This document shows, one piece after another, positions 27,598-36,523 of a DNA stretch of 64,000 bases (its first letter is position 1; each line of letters opens with the position of its first letter). The notes under the pieces were generated by a model that did no database searches, was not told where the DNA came from, and saw nothing but the letters and a program-made list of their open reading frames with translations. The position numbers and the translations under genes are program-made. Origin of the DNA: Flavobacteriales bacterium (GTDB lineage: Bacteria; Bacteroidota; Bacteroidia; Flavobacteriales; Flavobacteriaceae); the NCBI GenBank assembly GCA_011526365.1, contig WTIO01000016.1, forward strand, positions 1 to 64,000, given 5' to 3'.

Positions 27598-28581
27598 TTA
27601 TTGCTTTTGATACAGCACTTTACGCACCGCTTTAATTACGTCCTCACTGTTGGGCAACCACTCTTTCAACAGCACAGGAGAATAGGGTGCAGGAGTATCT
27701 GCAGTATTTATTTTTTCTACTGGTGCATCTAAATAATCAAAAACAGTGTTTTGTACCTGATAGGTTATTTCTGTAGCAACATTACCAAAGGGCCAGGCTT
27801 CTTCTAAAATTACCAATCGGTTGGTTTTCTTTACGGAAGTAAATATAGTTTGATAGTCCAATGGACGTACCGTACGTAAATCAATTACTTCACAGCTAAT
27901 ACCTTCTTCAGCCAACTGATCTGCTGCTTTGTAAGCTTCTTTAATAATTTTACCAAAAGAAACGATGGTTACATCGTCTCCAGTTCTTTTGATGTCTGCT
28001 ACTCCAATGGGTAGGGTATATTCTCCTTCGGGCACTTCGCCTTTGTCTCCATACATTTGCTCCGACTCCATAAAAATTACGGGGTCATTGTCGCGAATAG
28101 CAGATTTCAACAGCCCTTTAGCATCAAAGGGGTTTGAGGGGACTACAACTTTCAAACCTGGGCAGTTGGCATACCAGTTTTCAAAAGCTTGAGAGTGGGT
28201 TGCTGCCAGTTGTCCTGCAGAACCTGTTGGGCCTCTAAATACAATAGGGCAAGGAAATTGCCCGCCAGACATTTGCCGAATCTTAGCCGCATTGTTGATG
28301 ATTTGATCAATCCCTACCAAGGCAAAGTTGAAGGTCATAAATTCAATAATAGGTCGGTTTCCTGTCATGGTAGATCCCACACCAATCCCTGCAAAACCCA
28401 ATTCTGAAATGGGCGTATCCCAAACGCGTTCGGGACCAAATTCATCTAACATTCCTTTGGAGGCTTTGTATGCACCGTTGTACTCGGCCACCTCTTCTCC
28501 CATTAGGTATATGGTATCATCACGTCGCATTTCTTCCGACATGGCTTGGGCAATCGCTTCTCTAAATTGAATAGTTTTCAT
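27598..28581 (-). CDS. pdhB: Pyruvate dehydrogenase E1 component, beta subunit
   Basis: Thiamine diphosphate-dependent E1 beta of the pyruvate dehydrogenase complex (acetyl-CoA from pyruvate). 327 residues. Visible: REAIAQAMSEEMRRDDTIYLMGEEVAEYNGAYK split over the N-terminus with the ThDP-activating Glu in EEV, DTPISELGFAGIGVG, the FRGPTG(S)AGQLAATHSQ loop, and EEAWPFGNVATEI. A branched-chain keto-acid E1 beta is a close alternative, but the sequence reads as PdhB. The alpha subunit gene is not adjacent. A TAAATTTG box lies 20 bases upstream of the ATG. Confidence 0.92.
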   Translation of the reverse strand: MKTIQFREAIAQAMSEEMRRDDTIYLMGEEVAEYNGAYKASKGMLDEFGPERVWDTPISELGFAGIGVGSTMTGNRPIIEFMTFNFALVGIDQIINNAAKIRQMSGGQFPCPIVFRGPTGSAGQLAATHSQAFENWYANCPGLKVVVPSNPFDAKGLLKSAIRDNDPVIFMESEQMYGDKGEVPEGEYTLPIGVADIKRTGDDVTIVSFGKIIKEAYKAADQLAEEGISCEVIDLRTVRPLDYQTIFTSVKKTNRLVILEEAWPFGNVATEITYQVQNTVFDYLDAPVEKINTADTPAPYSPVLLKEWLPNSEDVIKAVRKVLYQKQ

Positions 28582-28601
28582 TGTCTTCCGTCAAATTGCT
28601 G

Positions 28602-28609
28602 CAAATTTA
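28602..28609 (-). promoter_or_regulatory. Candidate -7 box for pdhB
   Basis: TAAATTTG on the minus strand, a full TAnnTTTG match, 20 bases upstream of the ATG. No good -33 element was found. Confidence 0.38.
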
Positions 28610-28734
28610 ATTAATTCTAGTGGATTGTCGCCTACTTTCACAGGGCGCATTTTGTCAAAAAAGTTGCAAAAATTGCCTGTAGGATGCACTATTTTTAAGT
28701 AATTTACGTTATAAAGTTCCTATGTATTGAGGCT

Positions 28735-29352
28735 ATGAAGCTTGTTGAATTAGAAATAAAAGGAATATCCTATAGCGAAACCCAATCGGGTACCTATGCA
28801 CTAATCCTCCAAGAAATTGAGGGGAATCGCAAATTGCCTATTGTTATTGGTGGATTTGAGGCACAGTCCATCGCTATTGCATTGGACGATGACATTAAGC
28901 CGGCACGTCCTTTGACACACGATTTATTCAAGTCGTTTGCAGAACATTTTGAAATCACTGTAAAACAAGTAATCATCCACAAACTGGTAGATGGAGTGTT
29001 TTATTCTAGTATGATTTGCGAACACAACAAAATTGAAGAAATCATCGATGCCCGAACTTCAGATGCCGTAGCCATGGCCCTTCGTTTTGGTGCCCCCATA
29101 TACTCTTATGACACCATTTTAAAACGCGCAGGATTCAACACCACAGTAAGTACTTCCAAAACACTAAGCACCGAAGACGAAAACTGGTCACAGGATTGGA
29201 AAAAAAGCCCTACCACCCAAAATGAATTGCCCACCAGTTTAAAACGCATTTCTACCTCGAAGTTAAAATCGTTGCTTAAAAAGTTTGTAACCGCTGAAGA
29301 TTATGAGAAAGCAGCTGTTATTCGTGATGAAATCACCAAACGTGAAGCCTAG
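28735..29352 (+). CDS. Bifunctional nuclease-domain (DUF151) protein with UVR motif
   Basis: 205 residues. The first ~135 form a BFN/DUF151 domain (LPIVIGGFEAQSIAIAL near 36-52; ARTSDAVAMALRFGAPIY near 103-120). The last ~35 (KLKSLLKKFVTAEDYEKAAVIRDEI) form a UVR motif, which in UvrB/UvrC mediates protein contact. Homologues are widespread in Bacteroidota as single genes; nuclease activity has been reported for a plant BFN protein, but the bacterial role is unclear. Divergent from pdhB, followed by thyA on the same strand after 88 bases. Confidence 0.87.
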   Translation: MKLVELEIKGISYSETQSGTYALILQEIEGNRKLPIVIGGFEAQSIAIALDDDIKPARPLTHDLFKSFAEHFEITVKQVIIHKLVDGVFYSSMICEHNKIEEIIDARTSDAVAMALRFGAPIYSYDTILKRAGFNTTVSTSKTLSTEDENWSQDWKKSPTTQNELPTSLKRISTSKLKSLLKKFVTAEDYEKAAVIRDEITKREA

Positions 29353-29440
29353 GTTGTTAATCTTTTTTTGAAAACTATTCCCTGAGATTTCTGCTTTGGA
29401 AGTGGAAGTGATTTATTTTCGTTTATAGAAGATCAATTAC

Positions 29441-30265
29441 ATGAAACAATATTTGGATTTAATCCGTCATATTCAAGCGGAAGGTATAACAAAATCAGAC
29501 CGAACTGGAACAGGAACCAAAAGTATTTTTGGGCATCAAATGCGCTTTGATCTTCAAGCGGGTTTCCCCTTGGTGACAACAAAAAAAATCCATTTAAAAT
29601 CTGTGATTTATGAACTCCTTTGGTTTTTAAAGGGCGACACCAACATTAACTATTTGCAAGAAAACGGTGTGCGAATATGGAATGAATGGGCAGATGCCAA
29701 TGGGGATCTTGGACCCGTATATGGGCATCAATGGCGAAATTGGAACAGCGAAGGTATTGACCAGATTCAGAATGTTATTGATACACTAAAAACCAATCCT
29801 GACAGTAGGAGAATGCTTGTTTCTGCCTGGAACCCAAGTGTGTTGCCAAATACCGCTGTTTCCTTTGCAGAAAATGTAGCTAACAATAAAGCAGCATTAC
29901 CGCCCTGTCATGCCTTTTTTCAATTTTATGTGGCTGACAACAAACTCTCATGCCAACTGTATCAACGTAGTGCCGATGTATTTTTAGGCGTGCCCTTTAA
30001 CATTGCCTCCTATGCCCTACTTACGATGATGGTAGCACAGGTGAGTAGCTTTGCCCCTGGTGACTTTATACACACGCTTGGAGATGCACACATCTACAGC
30101 AACCATCAAGAACAAATTGAAACACAATTGTCTCGCGACCCTAAGCCACTGTCGACCATGCACCTCAACCCTGAGATTAAAAATATTTTAGATTTTACTT
30201 TTGAGGATTTTAGGCTTGAGAATTACGACCCACACCCGCTGATTAAGGGAAAAGTTGCCGTTTAA
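29441..30265 (+). CDS. thyA: Thymidylate synthase
   Basis: Converts dUMP and methylene-THF to dTMP and dihydrofolate. 274 residues. Visible: [19 protein letters not shown], the phosphate-binding [12 protein letters not shown], the catalytic Cys in [12 protein letters not shown] near residue 158, the [20 protein letters not shown] signature, and [10 protein letters not shown]. Dihydrofolate reductase lies about 1.2 kb downstream, separated by an opposite-strand gene, so the usual thyA-folA pairing is interrupted. Confidence 0.98.
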   Translation: MKQYLDLIRHIQAEGITKSDRTGTGTKSIFGHQMRFDLQAGFPLVTTKKIHLKSVIYELLWFLKGDTNINYLQENGVRIWNEWADANGDLGPVYGHQWRNWNSEGIDQIQNVIDTLKTNPDSRRMLVSAWNPSVLPNTAVSFAENVANNKAALPPCHAFFQFYVADNKLSCQLYQRSADVFLGVPFNIASYALLTMMVAQVSSFAPGDFIHTLGDAHIYSNHQEQIETQLSRDPKPLSTMHLNPEIKNILDFTFEDFRLENYDPHPLIKGKVAV

Positions 30266-31281
30266 AGCAATTGCAATAATTGCTCAATTTCTTCCTCGGT
30301 ATTGTAAAAATGCGCTGACAGTCGAATGCCCGTTCCACGATACGAGCAATGCACTCCTTTTTTCTGCAAATTAGCCACGTCCTCTTCGGTCCCCGAAATA
30401 TTAAAAATTCCAGAGTGTGCTTTCCGTTGCAGCGTTAATGGCCATAAACGCCCACTAGCCTCCAAGCCCTTTTGCAATTGTGCATCCAGCGCGTGTTTTT
30501 GAATCATAAGTTGTTCAAAATCCCATTGTTGAAGTTGTTGCACTGCAAACGCAAGAGATGCCGCGCCCAAATAATCAAAATGGCCTACAAAAATACGTTC
30601 CCAAAGGACTGTAGGATCTAATTTAAAACGCTCAAAGAAGAATGCAGAACAATACAAATAACCCGAACTAAACCCCGCTAACAACCATTTGTAACCGCTT
30701 CCAACCAGGATATCTATAGGACTGTTTTGGACATCAATGGCTTCAGTTCCTACCCACTGGGTGCCGTCTACTATAATTAAGAGTTCTGGATGTGCTTTTT
30801 TAATGGCTTCTAATGCCTTCATATTAAACTTTAAGCCCGTAGTATAATTTACCATACTTATTACCAACACATCAAAATGTGCTTGACGGAGGGCTTCTTG
30901 AACCCGTGCTTCCACATCCACTGTTACTGGCACAGTCGTAACATTCAACTGTCGCTCTTCTAAAGCATTTAGTAGTGAAGGGTAATCCTCCTTTAGAGTA
31001 AGTACACGAGTTCCTTTAGGAAGGTACTCCAAACAATAGCGCACCCCTATAGAAAAATTATGCACCAAAAATGTTTGTGACAACGGAGCGTTTAAAAAGT
31101 CAGCTACTGTTTTTGTGGAGGCCTCTAATCGGGCTATGGCATTTCTTTTATAAGCGTCTGCTTCATTAAAAAACTCCTGTTCTAGAGATGCTCGGTAGTC
31201 CATCAACGGTTTTGACGCCAAACCAACATAAGCGGTATTAAAGTACAAAGCGCGATGAAGAAGGGGAAAAAGCTGCCGCAT
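30262..31281 (-). CDS. Class V PLP-dependent aminotransferase-like protein
   Basis: 339 residues of the aminotransferase class V / cysteine desulfurase superfamily. Visible: [18 protein letters not shown] at the N-terminus, [27 protein letters not shown] with the PLP Asp near residue 173, and the Schiff-base Lys in [18 protein letters not shown] near 195. The GYKWL form resembles kynureninase or isopenicillin-epimerase-like members rather than IscS/SufS, and no catalytic desulfurase Cys loop is obvious. It sits on the opposite strand between thyA (4-base overlap of stops) and folA. Substrate unknown. Confidence 0.8.
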   Translation of the reverse strand: MRQLFPLLHRALYFNTAYVGLASKPLMDYRASLEQEFFNEADAYKRNAIARLEASTKTVADFLNAPLSQTFLVHNFSIGVRYCLEYLPKGTRVLTLKEDYPSLLNALEERQLNVTTVPVTVDVEARVQEALRQAHFDVLVISMVNYTTGLKFNMKALEAIKKAHPELLIIVDGTQWVGTEAIDVQNSPIDILVGSGYKWLLAGFSSGYLYCSAFFFERFKLDPTVLWERIFVGHFDYLGAASLAFAVQQLQQWDFEQLMIQKHALDAQLQKGLEASGRLWPLTLQRKAHSGIFNISGTEEDVANLQKKGVHCSYRGTGIRLSAHFYNTEEEIEQLLQLL

Positions 31282-31445
31282 TTAAGGGATAAAAGTGTAA
31301 ATTTGACCACAAAAATACCCCATTTCTCAAGCAAATAATACAAAAAAGAAAGAATTAACAAACTTAAAATTGATTCCCTCTTTTGACACCACAAGATCAA
31401 AACAAACACCTGCTGGAGGCTCAAGATGAATGGCCCTTAAGTGAA

Positions 31446-31961
31446 ATGAAAAAAACCGAAGAACACCCCAATATCACCATCATAGCAGCAGCGTCCACCA
31501 ATAATGCGTTAGGAAAGGACAACGACCTTATTTGGCACATACGAGAAGACCTTTTACGCTTTAAGCAGCTTACCCAAAGCCATGCGATTATTATGGGACG
31601 CAAAACTTTTGAGTCCCTCCCAAAGGTATTGCCCAATAGGAAAAACATAATCATCACACGAAACCCTAACTACACTGCTGAAGGGGCATTTGTTTGTGAT
31701 AGCTTAGAGGCTGCTTTAGCATTAGCAGAAGACGATCCACAGCCCTTTATAATTGGTGGGGGTGAAATTTATCGCCTGGGTATGGCAGTGGCCAACACCA
31801 TTGAACTGACCCGTGTACACCAACATTTTGAAGCCGATACTTTTTTTCCAAAAATAGACACTGCACTTTGGGAAGAAACCCATCGTGAAGAAGTTCCCAA
31901 ATCGGAAACCCAAACACTGGCCTACGCATTTATTACCTATAAAAGAAAAGAAAACTTATGA
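31446..31961 (+). CDS. folA: Dihydrofolate reductase
   Basis: Regenerates tetrahydrofolate, needed after the ThyA reaction. About 171 residues. Visible: IAAASTNNALGKDNDLIWHIREDLLRFK with the Met20-loop equivalent and active-site Asp/Glu, IIMGRKTFESLP, NIIITRN and FIIGGGEIYRLGM. The start is placed at ATG 31446 (MKKTEEHPN); a TTG at 31383 would add 21 residues unlike the family. Its stop overlaps the fabD start by 4 bases. Confidence 0.95.
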   Translation: MKKTEEHPNITIIAAASTNNALGKDNDLIWHIREDLLRFKQLTQSHAIIMGRKTFESLPKVLPNRKNIIITRNPNYTAEGAFVCDSLEAALALAEDDPQPFIIGGGEIYRLGMAVANTIELTRVHQHFEADTFFPKIDTALWEETHREEVPKSETQTLAYAFITYKRKENL

Positions 31962-32836
31962 CCGCTTACATTTTCCCTGGACAAGGATCACAATTTCCCG
32001 GTATGGGGCAAGATTTGTATGAAAACTCTAGTCTTGCACGCGATCGCTTTGAACAAGCCAATGCTATTTTAGGGTTTAACATTACCAACATACTTTTCGA
32101 AGGCAGCAAAGAAGACCTCCAGCAAACAAGTGTGACTCAACCTGCGTTGTTTTTGCACGCCGTAATTTTAAGAGAAGTCATGGGAGATCAGTTTCAACCT
32201 GCTATGGTAGCAGGCCACTCCCTTGGAGAATTTTCTGCACTTACTGCAGCAGGAGCACTGAGCTTTGAAGACGGTTTGCGATTGGTTCGTGCTCGAGCAA
32301 CTGCCATGCAAGAGGCTTGTGAACTTCAACCTGGGAGTATGACCGCAGTATTAGGCTTGGAAGATGCAGCAGTAGAAAAAATTTGCAGTCAGCACGAGGG
32401 TGTAGTAGCCGCAAACTTTAACTGCCCGGGACAGGTGGTTATTTCAGGAGAAAAAAAGGCCCTAGAAAATATTTCGGCTGCACTTGAGGTAGCTGGTGCC
32501 CGACGTGTAGTTCCCCTACCCGTGGGAGGTGCCTTTCACTCGCCACTAATGGAACCTGCGCGAGTTAGTTTGGCTGCTGCCATAGAAGCCACCACCTTTA
32601 GCACCCCCGTTTGCCAGGTATATCAAAATGTATCTGCACAAGCCGAGCAAGAAGCCCAAAAGATAAAAGCTCAACTCATTGCACAGCTTACCGGTGCTGT
32701 ACGCTGGACACAAACAGTAGAACAAATGATTGCTGATGGCGCAAAAGAATTTATTGAAGTAGGTCCTGGGAAAGTACTCCAAGGATTGGTGCGAAAAATA
32801 AATCGTGAGGTGGCTGTTGGCAGTGCAGCGGTATAA
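31958..32836 (+). CDS. fabD: Malonyl-CoA:ACP transacylase
   Basis: Loads malonyl groups onto acyl carrier protein for fatty acid synthesis. 292 residues. Visible: YIFPGQGSQFPGMG at the N-terminus, nucleophile Ser in AGHSLGEFSALTAAG near residue 88, the carboxylate-binding Arg in RLVRARATAMQ, the catalytic His in VGGAFHSPLM near 197, and the C-terminal GPGKVLQGLV. Overlaps folA by 4 bases (ATGA), so the two are cotranscribed. Converges on the amidohydrolase gene with 2 bases between. Confidence 0.97.
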   Translation: MTAYIFPGQGSQFPGMGQDLYENSSLARDRFEQANAILGFNITNILFEGSKEDLQQTSVTQPALFLHAVILREVMGDQFQPAMVAGHSLGEFSALTAAGALSFEDGLRLVRARATAMQEACELQPGSMTAVLGLEDAAVEKICSQHEGVVAANFNCPGQVVISGEKKALENISAALEVAGARRVVPLPVGGAFHSPLMEPARVSLAAAIEATTFSTPVCQVYQNVSAQAEQEAQKIKAQLIAQLTGAVRWTQTVEQMIADGAKEFIEVGPGKVLQGLVRKINREVAVGSAAV

Positions 32837-32838
32837 GC

Positions 32839-34122
32839 TTATTCCTGCTTATACACTACTCCTGCTTTCATAACAAAACGAACAGTATTTAGGGTTGCAA
32901 TATTTTCAATAGGATTTTCATCTACCGCAATAATATCGGCCTGAAAGTTGGGCTGCAACTGACCAATTTCGTTTTCTAAGTTTAAAATTTTGGCATTGGT
33001 AATAGTAGCACTCTGAAGGGCTTTCACTGGGGGTACCCCCGACTCCACCATATATTCAAACTCATGCGCGTTTTCTCCGTGAGGAAAAACCCCTGCGTCT
33101 GTTCCAAAGGCAATGGGTACCCCTTTCCTATAGGCTTTAGCAAAGTTGGCCTGATGCTGTGGGCCAATTGCTAAGGCTTTTGGCACAACAATCTCTGGTA
33201 GGTAGCCCTTGATTTTAGCCAATTTCGCCACGTGCTTTCCTGCTGAAATTGTAGGAACCAAATAGGTGTTTTTTTCAGCCATAAGCGCAATGGTACGGTC
33301 TTTTATGAGTGTTCCGTGTTCAATGGTGGTAACCCCTGCATACACTGCGCGATACATTCCCTCATCACCGTGGGCGTGAGCAGCCACGTGCATACCATAA
33401 TCGTTAGCTGTTGCAACTATGGCTTGAATTTCTTCAATAGTAAATTGTGGATTCTGGCCGTTTTTCGTTACGCTTGTCACTCCTCCTGTGGCAGTAATTT
33501 TTATACAATCAGCACCATTTTTATAGCGTTGACGCACGGCTTTTTTAGCATCGTCAACAGAGTTGATGACGCCTTCTGCGGGACCGGGGTCCCCCATTAA
33601 ACTTTTTCGTGAACCATTAGTAGGATCGGCATGTCCTCCAGTAGTTCCAATGGCCTTTTCAGCGGTAATAATCCGAGGGCCAGGCACCTTGGCTGCGGCA
33701 ATAGCATTACGCAAAGCTACATTTACCCCAGAGCCGCCCATATCGCGAACTGTAGTAAACCCTGCTAGTAGGGTTTTTTTTGCGTTTTGAGCCGCATCAA
33801 AAGCGGTATCGGCTTCATTGTCCACAAAGCGTTTGAGCAATCCCATTTTGCTGGTTTCCCCTTCAATATGAACGTGCATATCGATAAAACCTGGCAATAC
33901 AGTCTTTGCACTCAAATCAATGAGTTGGGCGTTTGAAGGTGGAGCTACAAAGCCATTTTGAATGTCTACTATGCTAGTCCCTTCTACAATTAGCGTCTGC
34001 TTGGCTTTAAGTTTTCCTTTTTCTGCATCAAATATATGCCCACAATGCAAATAGGTTTGTTGTGCTTGCAATGGGAAAACAACACACATTACAACGAGTA
34101 AAAAATAGTGGGTGACTTTCAT
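32839..34122 (-). CDS. Secreted metal-dependent amidohydrolase
   Basis: 427 residues with an N-terminal signal peptide (ending near LQAQQ, residue 22). Imidazolonepropionase/Xaa-Pro dipeptidase-like branch of the amidohydrolase superfamily: metal His pair in PGFIDMHVHIEGE near residue 83, a Lys in CIKITATGGV that may be the carbamylated bridge, His in VAAHAHGDEG and TTIEHGT, and the catalytic Asp in FGTDAGVFPHG. All metal-site residues appear intact, so it should hydrolyse a cyclic amide or dipeptide outside the cytoplasm. It follows a DegT-type aminotransferase gene by 5 bases. Confidence 0.85.
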   Translation of the reverse strand: MKVTHYFLLVVMCVVFPLQAQQTYLHCGHIFDAEKGKLKAKQTLIVEGTSIVDIQNGFVAPPSNAQLIDLSAKTVLPGFIDMHVHIEGETSKMGLLKRFVDNEADTAFDAAQNAKKTLLAGFTTVRDMGGSGVNVALRNAIAAAKVPGPRIITAEKAIGTTGGHADPTNGSRKSLMGDPGPAEGVINSVDDAKKAVRQRYKNGADCIKITATGGVTSVTKNGQNPQFTIEEIQAIVATANDYGMHVAAHAHGDEGMYRAVYAGVTTIEHGTLIKDRTIALMAEKNTYLVPTISAGKHVAKLAKIKGYLPEIVVPKALAIGPQHQANFAKAYRKGVPIAFGTDAGVFPHGENAHEFEYMVESGVPPVKALQSATITNAKILNLENEIGQLQPNFQADIIAVDENPIENIATLNTVRFVMKAGVVYKQE

Positions 34123-34127
34123 AATGA

Positions 34128-35261
34128 TTAAGAATTTATGGCATCCATAAGATGCGTGCAGATATAATCGATTTGTGCTGTACTTAGTTCGGTGTGCATA
34201 GGCAAAGAAATCACTTCCTTGGTCATTTGTAGGGTAACAGGAAAATCTTCGGGGCGGTACCGTGGGTCTTTATACGCTTTTTGCGCATGGAGGGGAATGG
34301 GGTAATACACTCCGGTAGGGATATTCTTTTCTCCCATTTTTTTTACTACAGCATCCCGATCCGTATCCAGCAAACGCAGGGTATATTGGTGGTACACATG
34401 AGAATCGCAATCGCCCTCCCGGAAGGGGGTTACTATTTTTTGGTGACCACTTAGGCGGGCGTTGTATTGCAAGGCAGCTGCTTTTCGGGCTTCATTATAG
34501 CTGTCGAGATACGAAAGTTTAACATCTAAAATGGCCGCTTGCATAGCGTCTAAGCGAGAATTTACCCCTACCACGTCGTGATGGTAACGTTGGTACATTC
34601 CGTGGTTGACAATACCGCGTAGGGTGTGGGCCAAATCATCGTCGTTGGTAAATAGTGCTCCACCATCACCATAGGCCCCCAAATTTTTGGAAGGAAAAAA
34701 AGAAGTGGTTCCAACATGCCCTAAAGTCCCTGTTTTTTGCTTCCGTCCATCGGAAAAGGTGTAGGTAGCACCAATGCCTTGGGCATTGTCTTCTACAACA
34801 AATATTTTGTGTTCTTCTGCCAACTGTAGCAAGGCTTCCATGGGGGCAGCTTGCCCAAACAAATGCACAGGTATAATTGCTTTTGTTTTTGGTGTAATTG
34901 CACGTGCTACCGCATCAACAGCAATGTTAAATGTCTTGAGATCAATGTCCACTAAAACGGGAGTAAGACCCAATAGGGCAATCACTTCTGCTGTGGCAGC
35001 AAAGGTAAAATCGGCAGTAATCACTTCGTCCCCCGGCTGAAGGCCTAAACCCATAAGGGCTACTTGTAGGGCATCGGTACCATTAGCGCAAGGAATAACG
35101 TGTTTTACGTCTAAATAATTTTCTAAGTGGTGTTGAAAACGCTGCACTGCAGGACCGTTGATGAAAGCGGTGCTTTGCAGCACTTCTTGAAGCGCCGTTT
35201 GTACCTGATTGTCTATTTTTTCATATTGACCCTTGAGGTCAACCATTCTGATGGGTTCCAT
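34128..35261 (-). CDS. DegT/DnrJ/EryC1-type sugar aminotransferase
   Basis: PLP enzyme of the family that aminates nucleotide-linked keto sugars for surface polysaccharides. 377 residues: MVDLKGQYEKI at the start, FINGPAVQRFQHHLENYL, CANGTDALQVALM, VVEDNAQGIGATY with the PLP Asp and Gln, and the Schiff-base Lys in TSFFPSKNLGAYGDGGALF near residue 190. YYPIPLHAQKAY is the C-terminal substrate region. The first gene of a two-gene minus-strand unit and only 320 bases from a Stealth-type phosphotransferase, so it may feed surface glycan synthesis. Confidence 0.9.
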   Translation of the reverse strand: MEPIRMVDLKGQYEKIDNQVQTALQEVLQSTAFINGPAVQRFQHHLENYLDVKHVIPCANGTDALQVALMGLGLQPGDEVITADFTFAATAEVIALLGLTPVLVDIDLKTFNIAVDAVARAITPKTKAIIPVHLFGQAAPMEALLQLAEEHKIFVVEDNAQGIGATYTFSDGRKQKTGTLGHVGTTSFFPSKNLGAYGDGGALFTNDDDLAHTLRGIVNHGMYQRYHHDVVGVNSRLDAMQAAILDVKLSYLDSYNEARKAAALQYNARLSGHQKIVTPFREGDCDSHVYHQYTLRLLDTDRDAVVKKMGEKNIPTGVYYPIPLHAQKAYKDPRYRPEDFPVTLQMTKEVISLPMHTELSTAQIDYICTHLMDAINS

Positions 35262-35405
35262 AGCAAAAAGCCCAAATTTAAAAATTCCCTGCGTAGTTTA
35301 TATCCTCTTAATGAAAAAAGAATTTCCCATACCCGCTATACCACTCTTCTGATTGTAGGTGCTTCCCCTAGGGAAATAAAAAACCCGCTGTAGATCAACA
35401 CTAGT

Positions 35406-35432
35406 TTTGTTCACTATTAATTCGTTATTTTG
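35406..35432 (+). promoter_or_regulatory. Possible promoter before the structured RNA
   Basis: TTTG (35406-35409) and TTATTTTG (35425-35432, one mismatch to TAnnTTTG) with a 15-base spacer, slightly short. Transcription from here would run into the nested inverted repeat that follows. Confidence 0.3.
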
Positions 35433-35540
35433 CGCACGAACTTAAAAACCCTTAATGCCTTGGGGCAGTGTTGTTCCCCATTTTCAAAGGGTTTTATGTA
35501 AAAGTTCAAAAACTAATGCGGCTAGTGTTTTTCTTTTTAG
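35433..35540 (+). ncRNA. Candidate rod-like structured RNA
   Basis: The gap between the DegT and Stealth genes (322 bases, no convincing gene) holds a set of nested inverted repeats in register: CGCA (35433-35436) with TGCG (35517-35520); GAACTT (35438-35443) with AAGTTC (35502-35507); AAAACCCTT (35445-35453) with AAGGGTTTT (35487-35495); TGGGG (35461-35465) with CCCCA (35476-35480), closing a 10-base loop. A 7/6-base internal bubble separates the last two stems. A short ACTA/TAGT stem with a U-rich tract follows at 35512-35538. The shape recalls 6S-type RNA, but it could equally be a leader of the Stealth gene. Strand assumed from the promoter-like boxes. Confidence 0.45.
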
Positions 35541-35584
35541 CATTTGGTTACTAAGAATAGTACAGCAAATAAATTGTAGTTTTT

Positions 35585-36505
35585 ATGGATATGAATATTG
35601 ACTTGGTGTATATGTGGGTGGACGGCAGTGACCCCAAATGGCTGCAAAAAAAGCAGCAGTATATTAACCAAAAAATAAATACTACAGGGCGTTTTCAAGA
35701 TAATAGCGAGTTAAAATACTCCCTGCGTTCCATTGACAAGCACATTCCTTGGATCCGAAAAATATTCATTGTCACAGACAATCAGGTACCAAAATTTTTA
35801 GACACCAAACATCCAAAAATTGTAATTGTAGACCATACTGAAATTATTCCTAAGGAATATCTCCCCTCCTTCAACTCTAGTGTCATTGAACATTTTATTC
35901 ACAATATCCCCAATTTGTCCGAACACTTTCTTTTTTCCAACGATGATATGTTTCTAAATGCCGATGTTGCTCCCGATTTCTTTTTTCAAAACGGCTTGCC
36001 CATAATGAGAATGTTACATGACCCCATCATTCGGGAAAAACTTTTTATGAAGCGGTTGTTGAACCTAAAAATAAACACCTACCGACTGGCCATTGAAAAT
36101 GCGTACAAATTGTTTCAAAAAAAGTTTAACATCTTTTATCCGGTGAAAGAACATCACAATATTCATGCATTTTTAAAAAGCGATTATAAAGTCGTTATGG
36201 ACGAGGTGTTTAAAAAAGAATTGAAACATATGTATGCCAATCGTTTTCGGCATAGGTCTGATATACACAGAATTCTGGTAAACTATTATGCAATAAAAAA
36301 TAATACTGGAATCCTAAAAAACCCCGACCGCTACGAATCCTGTCGTTTACGCGTGCAACAAACCAACTACCAAAAGTATATAGACAAATACAACCCTAAA
36401 ATGTTTTGTTTAAACGACACCGAGCATGCTACTGATGACCACAGAGCACACATAGAACCCTTTTTAAAGCAGCTGTTTCCCCAAAAAGCGTCGTTTGAAA
36501 AGTAG
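35585..36505 (+). CDS. Stealth-family capsular polysaccharide phosphotransferase
   Basis: 306 residues with all four conserved regions of Stealth proteins, which transfer hexose-1-phosphate in surface polysaccharide synthesis. CR1: NIDLVYMWVDGSDPKW near residues 3-18. CR2: SELKYSLRSIDKHIPWIRKI followed by FLFSNDDMFL with the acidic pair. CR3: AFLKSDYKVVMDEVFKKEL and NRFRHRSDIH. CR4: FCLNDTEHATDD near 277 and the ending FPQKASFE. No membrane segment is seen. Start: ATG at 35585 or 35591 are both possible. It is tail-to-tail with a second, divergent-sequence Stealth gene, 18 bases apart. Confidence 0.88.
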   Translation: MDMNIDLVYMWVDGSDPKWLQKKQQYINQKINTTGRFQDNSELKYSLRSIDKHIPWIRKIFIVTDNQVPKFLDTKHPKIVIVDHTEIIPKEYLPSFNSSVIEHFIHNIPNLSEHFLFSNDDMFLNADVAPDFFFQNGLPIMRMLHDPIIREKLFMKRLLNLKINTYRLAIENAYKLFQKKFNIFYPVKEHHNIHAFLKSDYKVVMDEVFKKELKHMYANRFRHRSDIHRILVNYYAIKNNTGILKNPDRYESCRLRVQQTNYQKYIDKYNPKMFCLNDTEHATDDHRAHIEPFLKQLFPQKASFEK

Positions 36506-36523
36506 TTAAAGTAGTTGGCGTAC

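Noticed and set aside
35455-35601. 48-codon ORF starting inside the nested hairpin before the first Stealth gene
   Set aside because: It overlaps the Stealth start in another frame, covers the stems of the RNA element, and resembles no known protein; RNA structure explains the region better.
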